From the NCBI GenBank assembly GCA_024710405.1, contig JANJUV010000022.1, positions 48,454-112,453 on the forward strand: a stretch of DNA of 64,000 nt, in the 5' to 3' direction. The position numbers and the translations under genes were made by a program. The notes below the pieces were generated by a model that worked only from the letters and a program-made list of their open reading frames with translations, ran no database searches and was not told the origin of the DNA. Origin of the DNA: Bacteroidales bacterium (GTDB lineage Bacteria > Bacteroidota > Bacteroidia > Bacteroidales > F082). Below, piece after piece: positions 61,461 through 64,000 of the stretch. How positions within the stretch are numbered: the stretch's first letter is position 1; each line of letters starts with the position of its first letter.

Positions 61461-61585
61461 AACGTTTTGGCGGTATGTTTTTGTTGCCGATTTCGAAGCA
61501 ATTCACTGTCAATTTACACGAAAGTTTATTAGTTGCAGAAGCACTGAAAACCGCACTATCTCGGCAATAAAATATACCGCATGTT
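61461..61585. repeat. attC-like site S25 (upper boundary of the array)
   Basis: Arms GCGGTATGTTTTTGTTGCCG and CGGCAATAAAATATACCGC pair with one bulge and two G.T wobbles. Left end TAGGCACAAC; right end GTTATAGC has no partner in the window. Confidence 0.9.
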
Positions 61586-61640
61586 ATAGCTATTTGATTT
61601 TTAATAATTTAGATGTTCTCTTGTTTCATATGGAAGTATT

Positions 61641-62843
61641 TTATGCTTCAAGAACCTGATTTTGATCAACAAAAGTTAATCTAACTATGGCTCCTTTACT
61701 CTCATTATTGTTAATTTCAATTTGTCCATTATGAACATCCATAATGTATTTAATCAGTAAAAGATTCAATCCGGTGCTTTTATCTAAATGCTCAGCTGTA
61801 TTTGAAAATGGGCGGAATGGATCTTCAATAATATCCTGATTAAATCCTGAACCCTGGTCAACAAAATCAAGCAAAATAGAATCATCCACTGAAGTAACAA
61901 TTAATGACACCTCACTATCTCTGGGTGAGTATTTCACCGAATTATCAAGCAGGCAATCAAAACAGAGCTGTATCAGTTCACGGTCACCATATAAGAAGTT
62001 ATTACCTGAATTATTATGCAACCGAATCGAAATACCTTCACTTTGAAGTTTTTCCTGTAATACTAAACTTGAAAGGGACATTATATTATTTATATCAAGT
62101 TTTTCACATTTAGTTATGAATTTGCCGACTCGTAATTCCGTGATGAGCAAGGCCTGATAAGTAAACTTTTCCAGCCTTTTGGCAGATAAATCAACATAGT
62201 TAATGTATTCAAGCACTTCAGGTGAGTTGACTACATCTTTCAAAATCCCGGTAAAACCTAGGATTCCATTTAGGGGAGTCCTGAGTTCATGGCTAATCAA
62301 ATTCAGAAATCCGTTTTTTGCCTGATCCAACATTGAGAGTTCCCTGTTTGCCAATTCAATTTTATGATAAGCTTTTTCCAGTTCATAAGTTCGCTCTCTG
62401 ACCTTCTCCTCAAGTATAAGGTTTTGATCTTTTAGCAACAGATGAAGATAACGGGTTTCGAGAAGGTTCTTTATGCGGGCTTGTACCTCGTGCATATTAA
62501 ACGGTTTCGACAGAAAGTCCTTTGCTCCTCCGGTAAGCGCCCTATGTCTGGCTTCAATGGTAATGTCAGCTGTTAGCACCAATATGGGCAGAAAGGAATC
62601 AACAGGAATCACCTCCTTTAGCTGATCCATGACTTCAAAGCCATCTAAATGTGGCATCATCAGATCAAGAAGGATAAGGTCGGGATGAAATGAATGCACT
62701 ATATCAACCACGACCCGAGAGTCGGTTGTAGACTGAAGATTTGAATAACCTGCCAATTCGAGCAGGTCACATAGAACTTCGATATTGGAAACATTATCGT
62801 CCACAATAAGAATTCTGGCTTCTTTTAAAACTGTTTCTTCCAT
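61641..62843 (-). CDS. Response regulator-histidine kinase fusion
   Basis: A 400-residue protein with an N-terminal receiver domain (phosphoacceptor Asp in LILLDLMMPHLDG, Lys in LSKPF), a coiled-coil, a HisKA domain (LISHELRTPLNGILGF) and a HATPase domain. The ATPase G-box is weak (FVDQGSGFNQDII and GLNLLLIKYI). There is no signal peptide or sensor domain, so it is cytoplasmic and probably signals through a partner. It lies 20 bases downstream of the second kinase gene. Confidence 0.9.
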   Translation of the reverse strand: MEETVLKEARILIVDDNVSNIEVLCDLLELAGYSNLQSTTDSRVVVDIVHSFHPDLILLDLMMPHLDGFEVMDQLKEVIPVDSFLPILVLTADITIEARHRALTGGAKDFLSKPFNMHEVQARIKNLLETRYLHLLLKDQNLILEEKVRERTYELEKAYHKIELANRELSMLDQAKNGFLNLISHELRTPLNGILGFTGILKDVVNSPEVLEYINYVDLSAKRLEKFTYQALLITELRVGKFITKCEKLDINNIMSLSSLVLQEKLQSEGISIRLHNNSGNNFLYGDRELIQLCFDCLLDNSVKYSPRDSEVSLIVTSVDDSILLDFVDQGSGFNQDIIEDPFRPFSNTAEHLDKSTGLNLLLIKYIMDVHNGQIEINNNESKGAIVRLTFVDQNQVLEA

Positions 62844-62863
62844 GGTTTAATCGGTATTATTAT

Positions 62864-64000
62864 TTAAAAAAGTTTTGCGTTTGTATAAATGTCTATTACT
62901 TGTAAAAACTTGATTAAATCCAGCGGCTTCGTCAGGTAGTCTTTTGCCCCTGCATGAATCAGTTTTTCTATCTGATGTGGCATTGCATCGGCACTGACAA
63001 CTATTATCGGGATTGATTTTGTGCTGACATCATTCAATAATTGTTCTAAAACCTCAATTCCTTGTATATCAGGCAGGTCAAGATCAAGCAGGATTAGTGC
63101 AGGCTGGTGTTTTCTGGCCAGGTCAGTTGCCTCAAAGCCCAAACTGGTTGTAAAAAGATTTATTCCCGGACGATGCTCTGATAGAATATCATTAACGAGT
63201 TCAATATTTGAAAGATTATCTTCCACGTACAGAATGGATGATGAGTATTCATTGTGCTCAAATTCAGGGTGTTTCGATTCTATAATTTTTACACTTGCCT
63301 GGTTGGATTCTTTGCCGGCGGGTAGTTCAACCCAAAAGATACTTCCTTTACCAAGCGTACTCTCAACCCCCACTGTCCCTCCCATGGCTTCGGTCAGTCG
63401 CTTCACAACCATCAGACCCAGCCCGGTTCCTTCAATATTTGTTTTATCGGCTCCGATGCGTTCAAATGGCTGGAAAAGCTTACTAATATCTTCGGCTTTA
63501 ATTCCGGTTCCGGTATCTGTAACTTTAATTTTCACATGCCTGTTGCAATTATCATTGCCCGCATCAATTTCCGTGAGAACGGAGACCGTCCCGCCTTCAA
63601 CATTGTATTTGATGGCGTTTCCGATTAGATTTATCAGGATTTGACGCAAACGGACCCTGTCGGCCAATACAGTGACTTTTTCTGAGGATGAACCTTCGAA
63701 AATAATGGATACCATTTTCTTACCTGCTAAACCCTGTAAGCTGTCTATAACTTCATTGATCAGGAGAGGCAAGGCGATGGGTTCTTTTAGCAAGGTCTGT
63801 CTTCCTGCCTCAATCCCGCTTATGTCGAGAACTTCGTTGATCAGGTCGAGGAGATGTTTCCCGTTGTTTAGTATATGTGTCACTCCTTTTTTCTGTTTCT
63901 GGTTCAGCTCACCCATCTCCAGCAGTTGTGCAAATCCAAGGATCGAATTCATAGGCGTACGCAGTTCGTGACTCATTCGCGACAGAAACATACTTTTTGC
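62864..64000 (-). CDS. Hybrid histidine kinase, C-terminal part (N-terminus outside the window)
   Basis: At least 378 residues: HisKA (FLSRMSHELRTPMNSILGFAQ), a HATPase domain (NAIKYN, VTDTGTGIKAED, GTGLGLMVVKRL), then a C-terminal receiver (LILLDLDLPDIQG, phospho-Asp; KPLD). The frame is open to base 64000 (AKS precedes the first ATG at 63991), so the sensor part lies beyond the edge. It is probably co-transcribed with the downstream kinase gene. Confidence 0.93.
   Translation of the reverse strand, partial: AKSMFLSRMSHELRTPMNSILGFAQLLEMGELNQKQKKGVTHILNNGKHLLDLINEVLDISGIEAGRQTLLKEPIALPLLINEVIDSLQGLAGKKMVSIIFEGSSSEKVTVLADRVRLRQILINLIGNAIKYNVEGGTVSVLTEIDAGNDNCNRHVKIKVTDTGTGIKAEDISKLFQPFERIGADKTNIEGTGLGLMVVKRLTEAMGGTVGVESTLGKGSIFWVELPAGKESNQASVKIIESKHPEFEHNEYSSSILYVEDNLSNIELVNDILSEHRPGINLFTTSLGFEATDLARKHQPALILLDLDLPDIQGIEVLEQLLNDVSTKSIPIIVVSADAMPHQIEKLIHAGAKDYLTKPLDLIKFLQVIDIYTNAKLF

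Larger units (their letters stand above)
36313..61585 (-). mobile_element. Integron-like cassette array (about 25 attC-like sites, no integrase)
   Basis: All recognised genes here are on the minus strand, in units of one or two, separated by imperfect palindromes of mostly 122-125 bases that start AAC and end GTT. Each unit's two ends are complementary to one another over about 10 bases, while site ends belonging to different units differ. Known integron cassettes show the same logic over seven bases. The region is visibly richer in A+T than the flanks. Gene direction runs from 61585 to 36313, so an attI or integrase would be expected beyond 61585; instead sensor kinase genes follow. The lower end (36313-39460) has worn sites. 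Confidence 0.85.

Noticed and set aside
36313..61585. CRISPR array
   Set aside because: Repeats are ~123 bp palindromes separated by full genes; there are no short spacers and no cas genes.
63021..63644. 207-codon plus-strand frame inside the terminal kinase gene
   Set aside because: Antisense to clear receiver and HATPase domains.

Overview
The window looks like a chromosomal segment of a Bacteroidetes (Bacteroidia-type) bacterium. The evidence is a SusC/SusD pair, many lipoproteins with a Bacteroidetes-style lipobox, type IX secretion C-terminal domains, an exported Fe/Mn superoxide dismutase, and starts without strong Shine-Dalgarno sequences. No taxon below phylum level can be justified from the sequence.

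Layout. 1-5878 (+): end of a polysaccharide-utilisation locus (SusC end, SusD, GH30 glycosidase lipoprotein) and a serpin lipoprotein. 5884-19036: ordinary metabolism and housekeeping (formimidoylglutamase-like enzyme, metallo-beta-lactamase-fold hydrolase, HypF, DEAD-box helicase, inositol monophosphatase, Lgt, EamA transporter, exported SOD, phosphoesterase lipoprotein, PurE/PurK, an S33 hydrolase). 19303-25770 (-): small accessory genes, several broken: DUF3788, a guanidinium-exporter-type SMR gene plus a truncated second copy, a frameshifted KilA-N gene, VOC, GNAT, an MNT/HepT pair with a nonsense codon, and decayed GNAT, membrane-protein and SDR remnants. 25867-36228: a TetR-linked tripartite RND efflux operon, a BamA-like barrel divergent from a PagL-like lipid A deacylase, TspO and an outer-membrane barrel.

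36313-61585 is the outstanding region. It is an AT-rich array in which every recognised gene is on the minus strand and almost every one- or two-gene unit is bounded by a ~122-125 bp imperfect palindrome running from AAC to GTT. The two ends of each unit are complementary to each other over about 10 bases (GTT plus seven unit-specific bases, against their complement plus AAC), while the two ends of one palindrome usually are not. This is the signature of integron gene cassettes and their attC sites, here with an unusually long terminal match. Inside each site a 19-20 bp stem varies freely between sites but stays self-complementary, with two G.T wobble positions at nearly fixed places that favour folding of the plus strand, the bottom strand relative to the genes. 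Cargo is typical cassette cargo: lipoproteins, exported barrels, VOC, GNAT-like and HEPN-like proteins, an AlkD-like protein, an extra RsgA and a rhomboid protease. No complete integrase is present; only a short N-terminal fragment of a tyrosine recombinase (39192-39323) was found. I interpret this as a sedentary integron-like array without its integrase in view (a CALIN-type cluster).

61641-64000 (-): two sensor-kinase/receiver genes, the second running off the window, flank the upstream end of the array.
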